A stretch of 64,000 bases of DNA from Gillisella vitis (GCF_021559775.1 NZ_CP056047.1:1674001-1738000), one strand, 5' to 3'; shown: positions 11,454 to 22,391, numbered from the stretch's first letter. Notes: generated by a model not told the origin, from the sequence alone. A program made the numbers and translations.

Positions 11454-11625
11454 CATTTTTGCAAGTCTTGCCCAAGTGTTTGTGTTTATTTTTTAATCTG
11501 ACGGGTGTTCTCTTAATGTTTCCATGGCATTGGCCGTTAAGAGAAGTTGGTTTTCAGCCCATCGCACCCTTCGGAATGACCCCTTCGCGATTCGAATTTC
11601 CACTGTTTCCAGGAGGCTGGCAGGT

Positions 11626-12585
11626 ATGAGTCTCGACATTCTCGTTCTGGGCGGCGCGCATATCGATCGGCGCGGACGCATCGATGCGGAAACCATTCCT
11701 GGCGCCAGCAATCCGGGACGATGGCTGGAAGAACCCGGCGGTGGCGGCTTCAACGCTGCGCGCGCCCTGGCACGACTTGGATTGAATGTTGCCATGATCA
11801 GCCCCCGCGGCGGCGATGCGCTTGGCCAACGGGTGGCGGTCGCCGCCGAAGCGGCAGGCGTCGACGACCGACCTTTCACCTTTTTGGATCGGAGCACACC
11901 AAGCTACACTGCTATTTTGGAAAAAGACGGCAATCTGGTGATCGGCTTGGCCGATATGGAGCTCTACCGCTTGTTCTCGCCACGCCGGCTGAAAGTACGC
12001 GCCGTTCGCGAGGCTTTCGAAACCACACGCCTTGTGCTGGTTGATGCCAACCTGCCGCAAGAGACGCTGGAGGCGATTGCGGCCATGGCGCGTGAGCTTG
12101 CCAAACCTTTGGCCGGGATCGGCATTTCACCGGCCAAAGTGGTGCGATACGCCGACTGCCTCGATAGATTCGATATGCTGTTTCTCAACAGCGCTGAAGC
12201 AGCGGTTCTGGCGGGAACAAAACCGGATGACCCTTCTGATTGGCCGGATCTGCTTCGCGCCAAAGGCCTCCATGGCGGCGTTGTCACCAATGGTGCGGGG
12301 CCGGTCGTTGCCTTTGATCCAAGCGGTGACTATGCCTTGACCCCGCCGCCACTTGACGCACTGGCCGATGTGACCGGAGCTGGCGATTCGCTTTGTGCGG
12401 GGGTGCTTTCGCAAAGAGTGAATGACAGTTCCTTGCCGCTGGCGCTGCGCCACGGTGTTGCCTTGGCTGGCCTGACCCTGCTATCTGACAGGGCAACAGA
12501 CGAGGACCTCACCGCAGATCGCCTCGCCGCGCGCCTTGACCTTGTTGGCGAGCCGCGCGCCCTTTCCCGCCAAACGAGTTCCTGA
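11626..12585 (+). CDS. psuK: PfkB-family kinase, probable pseudouridine kinase
   Basis: Sugar/nucleoside kinase of the ribokinase (PfkB) family, 319 residues. N-terminal ILVLGGAHIDRRGR and the GGGGFNAARALARLG segment bind substrate; DVTGAGDSLCAGVL carries the anion hole and catalytic aspartate. ATG 11626 has a perfect AGGAGG nine bases upstream. Its stop is two bases from psuG, which cleaves pseudouridine 5'-phosphate, so the kinase most likely phosphorylates pseudouridine. The role is inferred from this pairing; the fold alone would allow another nucleoside or sugar. Confidence 0.85.
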   Translation: MSLDILVLGGAHIDRRGRIDAETIPGASNPGRWLEEPGGGGFNAARALARLGLNVAMISPRGGDALGQRVAVAAEAAGVDDRPFTFLDRSTPSYTAILEKDGNLVIGLADMELYRLFSPRRLKVRAVREAFETTRLVLVDANLPQETLEAIAAMARELAKPLAGIGISPAKVVRYADCLDRFDMLFLNSAEAAVLAGTKPDDPSDWPDLLRAKGLHGGVVTNGAGPVVAFDPSGDYALTPPPLDALADVTGAGDSLCAGVLSQRVNDSSLPLALRHGVALAGLTLLSDRATDEDLTADRLAARLDLVGEPRALSRQTSS

Positions 12586-12587
12586 TC

Positions 12588-13511
12588 ATGACCCGTTCGA
12601 TTTCTCCGCTCCTGCCTATCGTTTACTCCCGCGAAGTGGCTGCGGCCAAGACGCGCAACGCTCCCATTGTCGCGCTGGAATCCACCATTATCACCCATGG
12701 CATGCCCTATCCGAAAAATGTCGAGATGGCGCAAAGCGTGGAGGCAATCATTCGCGACGGTGGTGCTGTCCCGGCGACCATCGCTGTGATTGAAGGCGTT
12801 TTGCATATCGGGCTGGAAGAAGATCAGTTGCAAAAACTGGCGCAAATGACTGATGTCCTGAAGGTCTCTCGTGCCGATCTCGCCTACGCCATTGCCGAAC
12901 GCCGCACCGGCGCTACCACAGTGGCCGCGACGATGATCGCTGCCGCCCGCGCCAATATCTCGGTTTTTGCCACCGGCGGCATCGGCGGCGTGCATCGTGG
13001 TGCAGAAGAAAGCTTCGACATTTCAGCGGACCTGGAAGAACTGGCCCGTACTCCGGTCATCGTCGTCTGCGCCGGAGCAAAAGCTATTCTTGATATTCCC
13101 AAGACATTGGAAGTCCTGGAAACCCGTGGCGTACCTGTCGTGACTTACGACAGCGACGAATTTCCAGCCTTCTGGTCGCGGGAATCGGGCTTGAAAAGCC
13201 CACTTAAACTGGAAAGCCCGGCAGCAATTGCCAATTTCCAGAAGGTACGCGACCAATTGGGCATTGATGGCGGCATGTTGATCGCCAATCCCGTGCCGGA
13301 AGCAGAGGAAATCGCGCGCGAGGAGATGGAAATCTATATTGGCCGGGCGCTGGCCGCGGCTGAACGCGAGGAAATCACTGGCAAAGCCGTGACGCCTTTC
13401 CTGCTCGACGCAATCTATCACCTCACCGACGGCCGCAGCCTGACCACCAATATCGCGTTGGTGGAAAACAACGCGCGTCTTGCAGCGGAAATTGCCGTCG
13501 CGATGCTGTAA
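12588..13511 (+). CDS. psuG: Pseudouridine-5'-phosphate glycosidase
   Basis: Splits pseudouridine 5'-phosphate into uracil and ribose 5-phosphate, completing pseudouridine salvage begun by the upstream kinase. The 307-residue product belongs to the PsuG/IndA family, with VALESTIITHGMPYP near the start, a TVAATMIAAARANISVFATGGIGGVHRGAE core containing the catalytic lysine region, and SDEFPAFWSRESG. ATG 12588 follows the psuK stop in TGATCATG. The hairpin at 13530-13555 probably ends the transcript. Confidence 0.92.
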   Translation: MTRSISPLLPIVYSREVAAAKTRNAPIVALESTIITHGMPYPKNVEMAQSVEAIIRDGGAVPATIAVIEGVLHIGLEEDQLQKLAQMTDVLKVSRADLAYAIAERRTGATTVAATMIAAARANISVFATGGIGGVHRGAEESFDISADLEELARTPVIVVCAGAKAILDIPKTLEVLETRGVPVVTYDSDEFPAFWSRESGLKSPLKLESPAAIANFQKVRDQLGIDGGMLIANPVPEAEEIAREEMEIYIGRALAAAEREEITGKAVTPFLLDAIYHLTDGRSLTTNIALVENNARLAAEIAVAML

Positions 13512-13529
13512 GCCACTGATATCAAAATG

Positions 13530-13555
13530 GATCGGGGGCGATAATGTCCCCGATC
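13530..13555 (+). terminator. Hairpin after psuG
   Basis: GATCGGGG pairs perfectly with CCCCGATC over 8 bp with a 10-base loop. No T-run follows, so termination efficiency is uncertain. It lies 18 bases past the psuG stop. Confidence 0.55.
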
Positions 13556-13837
13556 AGACACTGCGGCAGATTATTGTTGTCGATTTATCGTTCGCCATCC
13601 GCACTGAAACAACTTGCTACCAACTTTCATTCCGCAATTTCACGTCTTCGATAGTATCGATTTTCTCTATCTTTCTGCCCATTCCCAACCGACAGTCGTC
13701 AGGACAAGAAAGCAAAGGCTTTCTGTTTTTATACGAGCCTCTCAGCCTCCCGTATTTAAAGGATGCTTCTCGTTCCTCTCCTCTTCAACGCCGTCTCTCA
13801 CTGCGTCATCGAAGGAAATTTGCAAGAAGGACTTGCG

Positions 13838-13852
13838 GAACACAACTGGAAC
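13838..13852. promoter_or_regulatory. SOS (LexA) box 1 upstream of lexA, perfect consensus
   Basis: GAAC-ACAACTG-GAAC matches every fixed position of the alphaproteobacterial operator GAAC-N7-GAAC. It lies 49 bases upstream of the lexA ATG and would allow autorepression. Confidence 0.8.
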
Positions 13853-13863
13853 AGATAGCGTAT

Positions 13864-13878
13864 GTTCTGTATTTGTTT
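13864..13878. promoter_or_regulatory. SOS (LexA) box 2 upstream of lexA, one mismatch
   Basis: GTTC-TGTATTT-GTTT matches seven of eight positions of GTTC-N7-GTTC and starts 11 bases after box 1, in the opposite orientation. It is the nearer of the two to the lexA start. Confidence 0.55.
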
Positions 13879-13901
13879 CATAATTCAAAGGGTAGGTCCC
13901 A

Positions 13902-14621
13902 ATGCTAACTCGCAAGCAACAGGAACTTTTGCTGTTTATACACGAGCGCATGAAGGAGTCTGGGGTGCCGCCCTCCTTCGATGAGATGAAGGATGCTCTG
14001 GACCTCGCCTCCAAATCCGGCATTCACCGGCTGATCACCGCTTTGGAAGAGCGCGGTTTCATTCGTCGCTTGCCAAATCGCGCACGAGCGCTGGAAGTGA
14101 TCAAGCTGCCGGAGGCCATGACCTCCAGCATACCGCCCCGACGCACAGGATTTTCGCCATCCGTCATCGAAGGCAGCCGAGGCAAGTTGCAGGCAGTGCC
14201 ATCCGCTCCGGCCAAACCGGTCGAGGAAGTGCGCAATTCCTCATCCATACCTGTCATGGGCCGTATCGCGGCAGGCGTGCCGATCTCCGCTATCCAGAAC
14301 AACACCCATGACATTTCCGTGCCGATGGAAATGCTGGGCAGCGGCGAACATTACGCCCTTGAGGTCAAAGGCGATTCTATGATCGAAGCTGGCATTCTCG
14401 ATGGCGACACGGTGATCATCCGCAACGCCACCACCGCCAATCCGGGCGATATCGTCGTTGCTCTGGTAGACGATGAGGAAGCCACCTTGAAACGCTTCCG
14501 CCGCCGTGGGGCGTCCATCGCGCTGGAAGCTGCCAATCCGGCCTATGAAACCCGGATTTTCGGACCGGACCGGGTAAAAATCCAGGGCAAGCTTGTCGGT
14601 CTTATTCGTCGCTATCACTAA
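13902..14621 (+). CDS. lexA: SOS repressor LexA
   Basis: Repressor of the DNA-damage regulon that cleaves itself when RecA filaments form. The 239-residue length is usual for rhizobia. An N-terminal winged helix ([20 protein letters not shown], then [23 protein letters not shown]) is joined by a long linker to the S24 peptidase domain. The scissile bond is Ala124-Gly125 in RIAAGVPI; catalytic Ser159 is in KGDSMIEAG and Lys197 in EATLKRF. Two SOS boxes precede it. Its last 20 bases overlap the end of the convergent comEC gene. Confidence 0.97.
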   Translation: MLTRKQQELLLFIHERMKESGVPPSFDEMKDALDLASKSGIHRLITALEERGFIRRLPNRARALEVIKLPEAMTSSIPPRRTGFSPSVIEGSRGKLQAVPSAPAKPVEEVRNSSSIPVMGRIAAGVPISAIQNNTHDISVPMEMLGSGEHYALEVKGDSMIEAGILDGDTVIIRNATTANPGDIVVALVDDEEATLKRFRRRGASIALEAANPAYETRIFGPDRVKIQGKLVGLIRRYH

Positions 14622-17600
14622 GCTCACTGACATCTCCAGCGCCTGACTGGACGTCGTCGCTGGCAGCAGATGGAACATTGTCGTGGACCGTACCATTCGG
14701 TCGATCATAGCGATTGCTGCGCCAGTCGAAATAACGATGGCGAGTCCAGGGCCGATACTGATTTTGAAATGCCGTAACGATATGCAGCGTTCGGGTGGCG
14801 GGATCACCAAGGGTGATTTCCATTGCACCGAACCGTCGCAGATCGTTACGGGTCAGGACTTTCGGGGGACGTGACAGCATCAGTCCAGCATTAGCGGCCT
14901 TCTTGGTTTGCGAGAAGGCCAGAGGTTCTCCCGATTCTATTAGGGACGGGGAATTCCGGTCTGAGTTTGAGGCGCCGCCTTTCACGTGGCTATCCGTGGG
15001 CACAGCAACACCCTGCCCCGGTACCTTCGTTGCACTGGCTGCAGAAATGTCTTCCGCTTGCGTTCGGCTGATCGTTTGGGAGCGAACGGACGGGCTGCTG
15101 TTGTCAGATGGCAGCATGTCACCATCGGCCATGATCCGTTCAATTTCAACGTCCGCCCCAGTCGCGTCTTCCGTTGGCTCCCGGGTAACGGTGGTTTCGT
15201 TTTTTTCTGAGGGAATAGTGGATGCTATCGGCGCCTTACATTCGGCATCACGGTCGGCCTCAGTCGAAACGATCAGGTCGGACAGGGCGCAAGCGGCCTG
15301 GTTGTAGTCGCGGTTCTGCACCAGGCTGACTGTCCAACCATTGCTGAGCTTCGCGAGACAAAAGGCATCGGTGCGGCAATGAAAGAGATCAGTTTTTTCA
15401 TCGGCCTTCTCCTTTGCCGTCGTCATTTCCGCCATCGCCTGTTGCGGCTCTACCGGCTCCCTTCCCTTGACTTTTTGGCCCCCCGTCTTTGTTTTTCCGG
15501 CCCGCGTTGTTTCCCGCGCCTTGTCCTCGCTTTTCCCCGCTCCCTGTTGGCCTGTCTCCATTTCAACAGCGGCAAGCTTGGGCAATATTTCAGGCGCAAT
15601 CGGATCGGCAATGTCGAGCACTGAGCGCCATTGGTTGAAAACGAAACTCGGCGGACGCTTCTTGTTGGTGGCAACGGTCAAAACATCGCGGTCGTCGGTC
15701 CGAAAGAGAGCGAATAGTTGGCCATCTTCGGTTATAGCGAGATCGGGCAGTGGCGGATCGGTTTTTATCGCCTCATAGCCAAACGCCGTCAGCATCATCG
15801 CCACGCCAATCAGCCTCAGCCGCGTCTTCATCAGGGTCAGTATCAGCAGGCCGGTTGCCGAGACCGGCAGAAACCACCACTCGAACCGGCCGAAGGTGAA
15901 GCCAGTCCCCCAGCTCGCGACCTTGCTGGCAATCATCAACACGCCCTCAAGGCCAAGCCCCATCAACTGGATCGGCCATTGGTCCAGACCGAAAGGCATG
16001 AGCAGCACGCCGATCATCGCCGCTGGCATGACAAGCATCGACATAAGGGGAGCCGCCAGGAGATTTGCCTCCAACCCATGCAATCCGACCCGGTGGAAAT
16101 GCGCCGCTGAAAACATCGCTGTGGAAAAACCGCCAAGTGCTGAGGTCATCAGAATGCCGCTGACCAGCGTCATCAACGGCTTCAACGCTGTCAGCACCGG
16201 GATCGCCGGCAGGATGGGAGGCATTCTTGGGCGTTGGCGCCAAAGGTCGAATCCGGCGATCAGGGCAAAGGTGGCTGCAAAAGACATTTGCAAGCTCGGT
16301 CCCATGACCTGGGACGGCGAGAGGAGAATCACAAGGACAGCCGCCAGCGCGGCATTGCGCAGGCTGAGCACAGGTCGGTCGAAGAAAGCCGCCGACAGCA
16401 TGATAACCATCATCAGATACGCGCGCTGGGCGGCAATGTCGTAGCCGGAAATGAGAAAATAGCCGGTCGTGGTGGCTATCGCCCCTGCTGCGGCAATCTT
16501 CTTGATCGAGCGGGCCTCCGCCATGCCAGGGACAAGGCTCAACAGGCGCCGGATCCCCACGAAGAACAGCCCACCGGCCAGTGCCATATGCAGACCGGAA
16601 ATCGAGATGATGTGGGCAAGGCCGGAAACGCGAAGATCGTTATTGGCCTCCTCCGAAAGGCCGCGCCGCTCGCCGGTCACAATCGCCACGGCAAACGCGC
16701 CCGCATCGCCCGGCACGATGGCCCTGATACGGTCGGAAATGCCGTTGCGCAATTCCTGTGTCGTTTCATCCAGCTTGATTCCGGCACGCTCCCAAAAATC
16801 CGGTGGCGCTATCTCTGGTCCCGGCAGAAATGGCTTGGGTGGCTGGTAAAAATAGCCGATTGCCCCGATGCCTGCAAAATAGGAGGCAAAGGCAAAATCG
16901 TTCAAGCCCGGCAAAGCCGGTCCGGACAGCGGGGAGAGCCGCGCCCTGCCCTCAATCCAGTCGCCGGGGTTGAAGGGAACATGCTTGCCGCGGGCCAGAA
17001 GCGCGACCTGCTGTGGCATACGCTTTAGACTAGGGTAGCGCGTTTGATGCAGTGCAATCACATATCTTTGATTGCCGTCCGCATTTGGTTCTACCGAAAC
17101 CACTTTGCCGCGCACCACCGTCGTCACTGCACTGTCGATGATGATCGTGTCCAGACGCGCGGTTTGCACATCGGCTAGCAACATGCCAGCAAGACCGAGA
17201 GTTGCAATGCCGCAGACGGCGGCCAGGACAGGATGACGGTAACGAACCCGCAGCCAGACCACTCCGGCTGCACAAAACGTCAGGAAGATCGGCAGACGGG
17301 GAAGGTCCTGCGGACGGGTAAACCACCAGATCGCACCGAGACCAAGCAGAACGGGTAAAAACAGAAATGTCCGACCATAGGCAAGCTCCTGTAGAGCATC
17401 CCGGTGGAGAGCACGCAGAAGGCGCTGCCAGCGGGAGACCAGAAGCGGCGATGCACCGAAGTGACCCTCGAAATCAGGGGCTTCCGCCTCGTCCTCCGGG
17501 TCTATGTGCGGACGCCGTAGAACCTCGTCAAACAGGGGTTTGGAAGAGCGACTATCCCATGGCAAGCCGCGCGCCGGACGCGCTTCTTTTTGCCTGACCA

Positions 17601-17625
17601 GTTCCCATTCCGCCGTATCCGGCAT
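14602..17625 (-). CDS. ComEC/Rec2-family membrane protein with a long charged C-terminal tail
   Basis: Polytopic inner-membrane protein of the DNA-uptake channel family, 1007 residues from ATG 17625 or 1019 from GTG 17661; both have weak ribosome sites. A DUF4131-like N-terminal region with several membrane segments leads to the Competence domain ([19 protein letters not shown], then [20 protein letters not shown], and SAQRAYLM-type [12 protein letters not shown]). After about residue 680 there is no metallo-beta-lactamase motif. Instead some 330 residues follow, with two Lys/Glu/Ser/Thr-rich inserts around short conserved patches ([18 protein letters not shown] and [17 protein letters not shown]). 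Natural transformation is not established for most rhizobia, so its role is open. Confidence 0.82.
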   Translation of the reverse strand: MPDTAEWELVRQKEARPARGLPWDSRSSKPLFDEVLRRPHIDPEDEAEAPDFEGHFGASPLLVSRWQRLLRALHRDALQELAYGRTFLFLPVLLGLGAIWWFTRPQDLPRLPIFLTFCAAGVVWLRVRYRHPVLAAVCGIATLGLAGMLLADVQTARLDTIIIDSAVTTVVRGKVVSVEPNADGNQRYVIALHQTRYPSLKRMPQQVALLARGKHVPFNPGDWIEGRARLSPLSGPALPGLNDFAFASYFAGIGAIGYFYQPPKPFLPGPEIAPPDFWERAGIKLDETTQELRNGISDRIRAIVPGDAGAFAVAIVTGERRGLSEEANNDLRVSGLAHIISISGLHMALAGGLFFVGIRRLLSLVPGMAEARSIKKIAAAGAIATTTGYFLISGYDIAAQRAYLMMVIMLSAAFFDRPVLSLRNAALAAVLVILLSPSQVMGPSLQMSFAATFALIAGFDLWRQRPRMPPILPAIPVLTALKPLMTLVSGILMTSALGGFSTAMFSAAHFHRVGLHGLEANLLAAPLMSMLVMPAAMIGVLLMPFGLDQWPIQLMGLGLEGVLMIASKVASWGTGFTFGRFEWWFLPVSATGLLILTLMKTRLRLIGVAMMLTAFGYEAIKTDPPLPDLAITEDGQLFALFRTDDRDVLTVATNKKRPPSFVFNQWRSVLDIADPIAPEILPKLAAVEMETGQQGAGKSEDKARETTRAGKTKTGGQKVKGREPVEPQQAMAEMTTAKEKADEKTDLFHCRTDAFCLAKLSNGWTVSLVQNRDYNQAACALSDLIVSTEADRDAECKAPIASTIPSEKNETTVTREPTEDATGADVEIERIMADGDMLPSDNSSPSVRSQTISRTQAEDISAASATKVPGQGVAVPTDSHVKGGASNSDRNSPSLIESGEPLAFSQTKKAANAGLMLSRPPKVLTRNDLRRFGAMEITLGDPATRTLHIVTAFQNQYRPWTRHRYFDWRSNRYDRPNGTVHDNVPSAASDDVQSGAGDVSELSDSDE

Positions 17626-17970
17626 CGATCCTGCCGTCGCCCCGGTGCCCTGCAATGCCACACGCCTTCAAAGCGCTGAAAACGAGCGGCGAGGCCCCCT
17701 GAAAATTGCCTTTATGATAATTCGGCAACAAAACTTACCTTGCCGCTAACGGCAGACTATCAATCAAAAGCTGTAGGAGAAAGGGGGTGTAAACCAAGAA
17801 AAGCAGTTCTGGCAATAACGCATGCCTGCAATGCAAGTGCCGATTTATTGCAATGCACACTTTGTCCTTTGGATAGCTTGGCATTAACCTCTGGATCATA
17901 TAGCTAATTGCAACGCTTAACCTGGGACGAGGCGAAAGCTGCGTCTCCCGCCTATATCCGGAGGATCACC
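17626..17970. other. comEC/gltA divergent intergenic region
   Basis: This 345-base spacer must hold promoters for both comEC and gltA. I see an AT-rich patch near 17830-17910 and the gltA ribosome site GGAGGA at 17960-17965. No RNA gene or repeat is apparent. In other rhizobia I recall gltX in this position; it is absent here. Confidence 0.5.
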
Positions 17971-19260
17971 ATGACGGAACAAAGCGCAAACTTGAAGATT
18001 GAGGACAAGGCCGTCGATCTTGACGTGCGAAGCGGCACGATCGGCCCCGATGTTATCGACATCGGCGCTCTTTATAAGCATACCGGCAAGTTTACCTATG
18101 ATCCCGGATTTACCTCCACGGCATCATGCGAATCGAAAATCACCTATATCGATGGCGACGAAGGCGTGCTGCTGCACCGCGGCTACCCCATCGAACAGCT
18201 GGCTGAAAAAGGCGACTTCCTGGAAGTCTGCTACCTGCTGCTCTACGGCGAACTGCCGACAGTCGCTCAGAAAAAGGACTTCGATCACCGCGTCACGCAT
18301 CACACCATGGTGCATGAGCAGATGTCGAAATTCTTCTCAGGCTACCGTCGCGACGCCCATCCGATGGCGGTCATGGTCGGTACTGTCGGCGCTCTGTCGG
18401 CTTTCTATCACGACTCGACCGACATCACCGATCCGCACCAGCGCATGGTTGCCAGCCTGCGGATGATCGCCAAGATGCCGACCATCGCCGCCATGGCTTA
18501 TAAGTATCACATCGGCCAGCCCTTCGTTTATCCCAAGAACGATCTGGATTACGCCGCCAACTTCCTCAACATGTGCTTTGCCGTGCCTTGCGAGGAATAC
18601 AAGGTCAACCCGGTTCTGGCCCGCGCCATGGACCGGATTTTCATCCTGCATGCCGATCATGAGCAGAACGCCTCCACCTCCACGGTGCGCCTGGCTGGCT
18701 CTTCGGGTGCCAATCCGTTTGCCTGCATCGCAGCTGGCATCGCCTGCCTCTGGGGTCCTGCCCATGGCGGCGCCAACGAAGCGGCCCTGAACATGCTGCG
18801 CGAAATCGGTACGGTTGACCGGATTCCGGAATATATCGCCCGCGCCAAGGACAAGAACGATCCGTTCCGCCTGATGGGCTTCGGTCACCGGGTTTACAAG
18901 AACTACGATCCGCGTGCCAAGATCATGCAGAAGACCATGTATGAAGTGCTGGAAGCCACCGGCAATGCTGGCGATCCGCTGATGCAGGTGGCGCTCGAGC
19001 TGGAAAAGATCGCCTTGAGCGACGAATATTTCATCGAGAAGAAGCTCTATCCGAATGTCGATTTCTATTCCGGCATTACGCTTCGCGCCCTTGGATTCCC
19101 GACGGAAATGTTTACCGTTCTGTTCGCTCTCGCCCGCACCGTCGGCTGGATTGCTCAGTGGAACGAAATGATCGAGGATCCGCAGCAGCGCATCGGTCGT
19201 CCGCGCCAGCTTTACACCGGCGCACCCAAGCGCGACTACCTGCCCGTCGCCAAGCGCTGA
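17971..19260 (+). CDS. gltA: Citrate synthase
   Basis: Condenses acetyl-CoA and oxaloacetate at the entry of the TCA cycle. The product is 429 residues, a type II (hexameric, NADH-sensitive type) enzyme by length. Family blocks are [30 protein letters not shown], catalytic histidine regions [16 protein letters not shown] and [13 protein letters not shown], and [14 protein letters not shown]. The ATG at 17971 is preceded by GGAGGA. A strong terminator follows. Confidence 0.97.
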   Translation: MTEQSANLKIEDKAVDLDVRSGTIGPDVIDIGALYKHTGKFTYDPGFTSTASCESKITYIDGDEGVLLHRGYPIEQLAEKGDFLEVCYLLLYGELPTVAQKKDFDHRVTHHTMVHEQMSKFFSGYRRDAHPMAVMVGTVGALSAFYHDSTDITDPHQRMVASLRMIAKMPTIAAMAYKYHIGQPFVYPKNDLDYAANFLNMCFAVPCEEYKVNPVLARAMDRIFILHADHEQNASTSTVRLAGSSGANPFACIAAGIACLWGPAHGGANEAALNMLREIGTVDRIPEYIARAKDKNDPFRLMGFGHRVYKNYDPRAKIMQKTMYEVLEATGNAGDPLMQVALELEKIALSDEYFIEKKLYPNVDFYSGITLRALGFPTEMFTVLFALARTVGWIAQWNEMIEDPQQRIGRPRQLYTGAPKRDYLPVAKR

Positions 19261-19283
19261 TCGGCAATACCCTGTCTTATACA

Positions 19284-19313
19284 AAGCCCGGCGATCAATT
19301 CGCCGGGCTTTTT
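19284..19313 (+). terminator. Rho-independent terminator after gltA
   Basis: AAGCCCGGCGA pairs perfectly with TCGCCGGGCTT over 11 bp with a TCAAT loop and runs straight into TTTTT. It starts 24 bases after the gltA stop. Confidence 0.92.
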
Positions 19314-19457
19314 CGTGGGCCTGCCTGCCAATGACAGGTTTCATGCCACGGCATTGGGGTTTTCCATCAAGAAAGCCTTCAATTTGTTCAGGGATTGCTT
19401 TAAGCAACGGCGACTGCTTCGCATCCGGCGAAGAATATTGATGAGGTTTTCGTTCCG

Positions 19458-21347
19458 ATGCTCGTGATCCTGAGAAAAGCTGCCGGCACCTGGGTGGCAA
19501 AAGGGCTTCTTCTTTTGCTTGTCGCGTCCTTCGCGATTTGGGGCATTTCCAGCTCGATCATGAGCGACACGTCGGACAAGGTCATCAAGGTCGGCAGCCA
19601 GAGCGTCAATTCCAACGAATTCCGCCTCGCCTATCAGCGGCAGATCTCCGATCTCAGCCGCCGTTTCGGCACGCAATTGACAAGCGAGCAGGCCCGTTCG
19701 CTTGGCATCGAATCGCAGGTCTACCAACAGTTAGTCGCGGGTGCAGCCCTCGATCAGTTGGCCTCGGACATGAATCTCGGCCTTTCCCAGGACCGGCTGG
19801 CCCAACTGATCGGTGACGATCCGGCCTTCAAGAACACCAATGGCCAGTTCGACCGGCAATTGTTCACCTCACGGCTGCGCAATTCCGGCATTCGCGAGCA
19901 GGATTATATCACCGAGCGCTCCAAGGTCGCGGTTCGCAGCCAGATCGTCGATGCGACGGCGGAAGGGTTCGTGCCTCCGAAAGTGCTGGTCGATGCGTTG
20001 AAACTCTATCGCCAGGAAAGCCGCAGCATTGACTACTTGCTGCTGACCACTGCCAATATCGACCCGATCAAGGCACCGGACGAAACGGTCCTTAAAACCT
20101 GGTTCAACACGATGAAATCGCGCTACCGCGCGCCGGAATATCGCAGCTTTTCCTATGTAAAACTGGAGCCTGCCGATATCGCCGATCCGAAAGCCGTGAC
20201 CGACGAGCAGGTGAAGCAGGAATACGACGCCAACCTCAAGAAATTCGAAGTGGCCGGCACCCGGACGCTGGAGCAATTGACCTTCCCGACCAAGGAACTG
20301 GCCGAAACCGCGGCTCAGTCGCTGAAGAATGGCAAGACCTTCGATCAGTTGGTGGCCGACCAGGGCAAGACGGCGACAGATGTGCTGCTGGGTGATTTCA
20401 CCCGGGCAGATATTCCCGATCAGAAACTGGCCGATGCCGCATTCGCCGTCGCCAAAGACAGCGATACAACACCTGTCGTTGAAGGCGCCTTCGGCCCGGT
20501 TATTCTGCGGGTCAGCAACATCAAGCCAAGCCACACGAAGACGCTGGACGAAGTCAAGGATCAGATTCGCGCTGATCTTGCTGCCAATGCCGCGGCCCAG
20601 CAGATCAATGACGTGCATGACCGGTTTGAGGATATGCGTGCCTCCGGCTCGAGCCTTGAGGAAGCCGCCACTAAGGCTGGTCTGAAAGCCATCAAGATTG
20701 ACGGTATCGATGCTCAGGGACAGGACAAGACAGGCAAGCAGGCAGAAAATCTGCCGGAAAAAGCCAATCTGTTAAAATCTGTCTTCGAAACCGAAGCGGG
20801 TGCAGAGCCCCTGCCCCTCAATATCGGCAGAAATGGCTATCTGTGGTTCGACGTGACGTCCATCGATGCGTCTCGTGAGAGAACGCTGGACGAGGTCAAG
20901 GACAAGGCCGTTTCCGACTGGACCACCGAGCAGCAGAAACAAGCGCTGGGCGCCAAGGTGGAGCAGTTGAAGGCCAAGGCCGATACCGGCGTGGCACTGG
21001 CCGATCTCGCGACTGAACTGGCCATCGGCGTCGAGACCAAAGCCGGTCTTCGCCGCGATACCGAAGATCCGGTGCTTGGCCCTGCCGCCGTCCAGGCCGC
21101 ATTCCGTGGACCGTCCGGCACGATTGGCTCGGCGGTTGGTGCCGATCCGATGACCCAGATCCTGTTGAAGGTTACGGATGTCAACACCCAGCCGACCGGC
21201 GATGTCGTAGACCAGCAGGAAAGCCAGATTACCGCGCTGGCGAAATCCGCCGGTGACGATATTCTCGATCAGATGGTCAACCAGCTCCAGACCAAATATG
21301 GCGTCACCATCAATCAGGCGCTGGCCCAGCAGGCCATCACACGCTGA
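19458..21347 (+). CDS. SurA/PpiD-like peptidylprolyl isomerase, membrane-anchored chaperone
   Basis: Likely periplasmic folding factor held by one N-terminal membrane helix (about residues 14-33, GTWVAKGLLLLLVASFAIWG). The 629 residues contain a SurA_N_3-type chaperone region (VIKVGSQSVNSNEFRLAYQRQ) and one parvulin-like PPIase domain around residues 250-380 (LEQLTFPTKELAETAAQSL, then GDFTRADIPDQKLADAAFA). Parvulin catalytic residues are hard to place, as in other alphaproteobacterial PpiD homologues, so isomerase activity is uncertain. The trpD start lies 21 bases past the stop, suggesting one transcript with the tryptophan genes. Confidence 0.85.
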   Translation: MLVILRKAAGTWVAKGLLLLLVASFAIWGISSSIMSDTSDKVIKVGSQSVNSNEFRLAYQRQISDLSRRFGTQLTSEQARSLGIESQVYQQLVAGAALDQLASDMNLGLSQDRLAQLIGDDPAFKNTNGQFDRQLFTSRLRNSGIREQDYITERSKVAVRSQIVDATAEGFVPPKVLVDALKLYRQESRSIDYLLLTTANIDPIKAPDETVLKTWFNTMKSRYRAPEYRSFSYVKLEPADIADPKAVTDEQVKQEYDANLKKFEVAGTRTLEQLTFPTKELAETAAQSLKNGKTFDQLVADQGKTATDVLLGDFTRADIPDQKLADAAFAVAKDSDTTPVVEGAFGPVILRVSNIKPSHTKTLDEVKDQIRADLAANAAAQQINDVHDRFEDMRASGSSLEEAATKAGLKAIKIDGIDAQGQDKTGKQAENLPEKANLLKSVFETEAGAEPLPLNIGRNGYLWFDVTSIDASRERTLDEVKDKAVSDWTTEQQKQALGAKVEQLKAKADTGVALADLATELAIGVETKAGLRRDTEDPVLGPAAVQAAFRGPSGTIGSAVGADPMTQILLKVTDVNTQPTGDVVDQQESQITALAKSAGDDILDQMVNQLQTKYGVTINQALAQQAITR

Positions 21348-21368
21348 ACCGCCGGGAGGGCGAAGCAT

Positions 21369-22391
21369 ATGAACGGGCTGAAGCCATTCATCGCAAAGGT
21401 CGCCAGCGGGCAAGCACTGACACGGGATGAGGCGGCGGACGCCTTCAACATCCTGATGTCGGGAGAGGCAACGCCTGCCCAGATTGGCGGCTTCCTGATT
21501 GCCCTGCGCATGCGCGGTGAAACCGTGCCGGAGATTGTTGGCGCCGTTACCGTCATGCGCCAAAAGATGCTGCCGGTCATCGCACCCACAGATTCCATCG
21601 ACATCGTCGGAACGGGCGGAGATGGAACCGGCACCTATAATATCTCGACGCTGGCCGCCCTGATTGTTGCAGGTGCCGGTGTTCCGGTCGCCAAGCACGG
21701 CAACAAGGCGCTGAGTTCAAAATCCGGTGCGGCTGATAGTCTGACTGCCCTCGGCGTCAAGTTGGATATCGATCCATCCGTCATAGGCCGCTGCATATCG
21801 GAGGCTGGCGTCGGCTTCATGTTTGCGCAGCTGCATCACTCTGCCATGCGCCATGTCGGCCCGGCGAGAGTGGAGCTTGGCACCCGCACCATTTTCAACC
21901 TTCTGGGACCGCTCGCCAATCCGGCTGGCGTTAAAAAACAGTTGCTCGGAGTCTATGCGCCTGAATGGGTGATACCGCTGGCCGAGACCCTGCGTGACCT
22001 GGGCAGTGAGAGCATCTGGGTTGTGCATGGCAATGGCCTTGATGAAATCACCACGACCGGAACGACGCAGGTGGCGGCGCTCGAACAGGGCAAGATCCGT
22101 AGCTTTGAGCTGACGCCCGGTGATTTTGGCGTGGCACAGGTTGAGCTAGCCGCCCTGAAGGGTGGCGACGGCGAATATAATGCCAAGGCCTTGCGCGCTG
22201 TTCTTGAAGGTGAGAAAAATGCCTATCGCGACGTGGCGCTCTGCAATGCCGCCGCGGCCCTGGTCATTGCCGGAAAAGCCAACACACTGGCAGACGGCAT
22301 GGCGCTCGGCGCGCAATCGCTGGACAGCGGCGCTGCCCTGAAACGGCTGGAGACATTGATTACCGTCTCCAATGGAGGACATTCGGCATGA
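21369..22391 (+). CDS. trpD: Anthranilate phosphoribosyltransferase
   Basis: Joins anthranilate to PRPP in tryptophan synthesis. The product is 340 residues, normal for stand-alone TrpD. The PRPP-binding [14 protein letters not shown] begins at residue 81. [15 protein letters not shown] and [18 protein letters not shown] (anthranilate tunnel) follow. GGGAGGGCGAAGCAT precedes ATG 21369. Its end overlaps trpC by four bases (ATGA), so the two are translationally coupled. Confidence 0.97.

Larger units (their letters stand above)
13512..13901. other. psuG-lexA intergenic region
   Basis: Apart from the psuG hairpin at its left end and two SOS boxes at its right end, this 390-base stretch shows no gene. 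It is noticeably AT-richer than its flanks (TTTCTCTATCTTTCTGCC near 13662), consistent with promoter DNA. Confidence 0.5.
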
